The notes under the pieces are model-generated. The model did no database searches, was not told where the DNA came from, and was given only the letters and a program-made list of their open reading frames with translations. From JAAYFT01 sp036562765 (lineage in GTDB: Bacteria > Bacillota > Clostridia > Tissierellales > Tissierellaceae): a DNA stretch of 7,979 nt. The DNA lies in the NCBI GenBank assembly GCA_036562765.1, contig DATCJO010000013.1:1-7979 (forward strand), read 5' to 3'. The first letter of the stretch is position 1. Each line of letters starts with the position of its first letter. A program made the position numbers and the translations under genes. Shown one piece after another: positions 6,193 through 7,979 of this stretch.

Positions 6193-7979
6193 AATATTTC
6201 TATAGGTGCAATAGATAATAATAACCTTTTTAAACCTTCATCCTCAAAGGATACTACAATTTCCTTGTCGCTATCCCTATCTTTAATTTGGACTACTGTC
6301 CCTATGCCAAACTTTTTATGCCTTATTTTATCTCCAACATTTATTTCTAAATTAGAATTGGTTTTTAATGCTGATGGCTTATTCTTTATAAATGAATTTA
6401 TGTCAAAAACATTTTCACTCTTTTTAGTATAGTCCTTGATTTCTATTAGTTTTTCCCTATAGCCTTCATTTCCAGCTCTAATAATAGTATCTCCCATTTC
6501 ACTGATAAACCTAGAAGGCAAAGTATAATTTACATTTCCATATATGGTCCTAATCCTTGCATTAGTTATAAATAAAAGCTTCTCCGCCCTTGTGATGGCC
6601 ACATAGCAGAGCCTTCTCTCTTCTTCCAAATCCGCTTCGCTGTCTAAAGCCCTGGAGATAGGGAAAAGACCTTCTTCCATTCCTACCAAAAAAACTACAG
6701 GAAATTCCAAGCCCTTTGCACTGTGGACAGTCATCAAGGTAACTACATTTACATCATCTGCAGTTTTGTCAATATCAGATAAAAGGGAAACTGCTGCCAA
6801 AAACTCTTCCAAATCGCTACTGCCTGTCCTTGCTTCAAAATCTATGGCTACAGAAATAAATTCTTTTATATTCTCTATTCTCGTCTGAGCTTCAACTGTA
6901 TTTTCCCTTTCCAATTCAGCCAAATATCCAGTAGCGTTGATGACTTCTTCTATAAAATCCTTTAATCCCATTTTTTCCTTTAAAGCCATTAACCTATTCA
7001 TCATATTTGCAAAGGGTTTAAGGTTAGCCTTAACCCTTGAGCTCAATTCATCGGTTGAATCCAAATTTAATAATATTTGGAAAATGGAAGTGCCCTTATT
7101 GGCTGCTATTTCCTCTAGTTTTTCAACAGTAGCATCGCCTATTCCCCTTTTTGGAACATTTATTATCCTTCTAAGGGATATATCATCTGCTGGATTATTT
7201 AATACCTTTAAATAAGCTAAAATATCCTTTACTTCTTTTCTATCGTAAAATTTAACTCCTCCAACAATTTTATATGGAATGCCATTTCTTATAAAGACAT
7301 CTTCAAAGGAACGGGATTGTGCATTTGTCCTGTAAAGCACTGCAAAATCAGATATCTTATAGCCATCAGCCATTAGTTCCCTTATTTTCTTTGCCACAAA
7401 TAATGCTTCATCTTCTGAATCATTTAACTGAACATAGACTACTGGCTCTCCTTCTTCATTTACTGTCCAAAGATTTTTTTCTTTTCTTTCAAAATTGTTC
7501 TTAATTACATTATTGGCTACCCTCAATATGCTTTTGGTAGACCTGTAATTTTGCTCTAAAACGATTGTCGTTGCATTTTCAAAATCCTTTTCAAAATCCA
7601 ATATGTTTGAAATATCAGCATTTCTCCAAGAATATATTGACTGGTCAGGATCACCTACAACGCAGATGTTCTTATACCTATCAGATAGAAGTTTTACTAG
7701 CTGGTATTGAAGTTTATTTGTATCCTGATATTCATCTACAAATATATATTGGAACTTTCTCTGATAATAATCTAATACATGTGGATTATCTCTAAAAAGC
7801 TCTACTGCCTTTAGAATTAAATCATCAAAGTCTAGGGCATTATATTGCTTTAGCTTCTTCTCATATAATGAATATACTTCTCCAACATTTCGCAAATAAA
7901 AATCCTTATAGTTCTCATTTATAAATGTATCAGGTTCAACCATGCCATCTTTTAAATTGCTTATATATGAAAGAATTGT
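6186..7979 (-). CDS. pcrA: ATP-dependent DNA helicase PcrA (UvrD/Rep superfamily 1A), 5' end outside the window
   Basis: PcrA is a 3'-5' superfamily 1 helicase that acts in nucleotide-excision and transcription-coupled repair, clears RecA and supports rolling-circle replication. The frame is open to the window edge: twelve codons before the Met at 7943 read TILSYISNLKDG, matching the usual ISxxKN segment, so that Met is internal. The 597 visible residues lack about 140 N-terminal ones, including the Q motif and Walker A. Visible motifs, numbered from the edge, are LDFDDL (49-54), Walker B DEYQDTN (82-88), motif III GDPDQSIYSWR (109-119), motif IV EQNYRST (142-148), motif V TVHSAKGLEF (417-426) and motif VI RRLCYVAITRA (455-465). 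The last 50 residues (VGDKIRHKKFGIGTV onward) are the Tudor-like domain that contacts RNA polymerase. It ends with TGA overlapping the ligA ribosome site. PcrA is chosen over Rep or UvrD for the DEYQDTN style, the C-terminal domain and the ligA neighbour. Confidence 0.96.
   Translation of the reverse strand, partial: TILSYISNLKDGMVEPDTFINENYKDFYLRNVGEVYSLYEKKLKQYNALDFDDLILKAVELFRDNPHVLDYYQRKFQYIFVDEYQDTNKLQYQLVKLLSDRYKNICVVGDPDQSIYSWRNADISNILDFEKDFENATTIVLEQNYRSTKSILRVANNVIKNNFERKEKNLWTVNEEGEPVVYVQLNDSEDEALFVAKKIRELMADGYKISDFAVLYRTNAQSRSFEDVFIRNGIPYKIVGGVKFYDRKEVKDILAYLKVLNNPADDISLRRIINVPKRGIGDATVEKLEEIAANKGTSIFQILLNLDSTDELSSRVKANLKPFANMMNRLMALKEKMGLKDFIEEVINATGYLAELERENTVEAQTRIENIKEFISVAIDFEARTGSSDLEEFLAAVSLLSDIDKTADDVNVVTLMTVHSAKGLEFPVVFLVGMEEGLFPISRALDSEADLEEERRLCYVAITRAEKLLFITNARIRTIYGNVNYTLPSRFISEMGDTIIRAGNEGYREKLIEIKDYTKKSENVFDINSFIKNKPSALKTNSNLEINVGDKIRHKKFGIGTVVQIKDRDSDKEIVVSFEDEGLKRLLLSIAPIEILR

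Noticed and set aside
4446..7795. Plus-strand open frames opposite ligA and pcrA, such as 4446-4766 and 6937-7215
   Set aside because: They are shadows of conserved helicase and ligase coding sequence on the other strand, with no start signals or recognisable product.
6186..7943. A complete 585-residue helicase starting at the Met at 7943
   Set aside because: The frame stays open for the twelve codons up to the window edge and these encode family-typical residues. Walker A would be missing from a protein starting at 7943, so the gene is cut by the window, not short.
1..7979. An undescribed defence, toxin or mobile-element system
   Set aside because: Every coding stretch belongs to a well-known housekeeping or transport family, and the gaps are too short to hide further genes. 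Only the small repeat element falls outside this.

Overview
The window comes from a low-GC, Gram-positive-type bacterium. It is AT-rich throughout, has strong AGGAGG-type ribosome binding sites, and carries a clustered pcrA-ligA-gatCAB arrangement. It looks like a Clostridia/Tissierellia-like Firmicute; this rests on gene content and protein style only, because no rRNA or species marker is present.

All recognisable genes are on the minus strand, so the biological order runs from base 7979 down to base 1. First is the C-terminal four fifths of the PcrA/UvrD-type helicase (7979-6186, start outside the window). The NAD-dependent DNA ligase LigA follows after 1-4 bases (6184-4181). A 132-bp gap holding an inverted-repeat element built from GTGAATA heptamers comes next. 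Then come gatC (4048-3764), gatA (3751-2300) and gatB (2310-880), packed with a 12-bp gap and an 11-bp overlap. A GNRA-capped intrinsic terminator (882-852) closes the gatB end, and its stem begins in the gatB stop codon. After a 120-bp intergenic region with a good sigma-A-type promoter comes the first 253 codons of a dicarboxylate/amino-acid:cation symporter (759-1), which runs off the window.

The genes form two functional units. PcrA and LigA serve DNA repair and replication (unwinding, RNA polymerase or RecA clearance, nick sealing). GatCAB is the tRNA-dependent amidotransferase that makes Gln-tRNA(Gln) and/or Asn-tRNA(Asn) from mischarged precursors. They probably share at least some transcription, because there is no convincing terminator between ligA and gatC. 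The symporter is a separate transcription unit.

This is mostly an ordinary housekeeping region and I see no undescribed multi-gene system. The points most worth a second look are the repeat element that supplies the ligA stop codon and could fold in the mRNA, and the non-canonical adenylation-domain motifs of LigA. No stretch longer than 300 bases lacks a gene, and no tRNA, rRNA, CRISPR array, riboswitch or transposase was seen.
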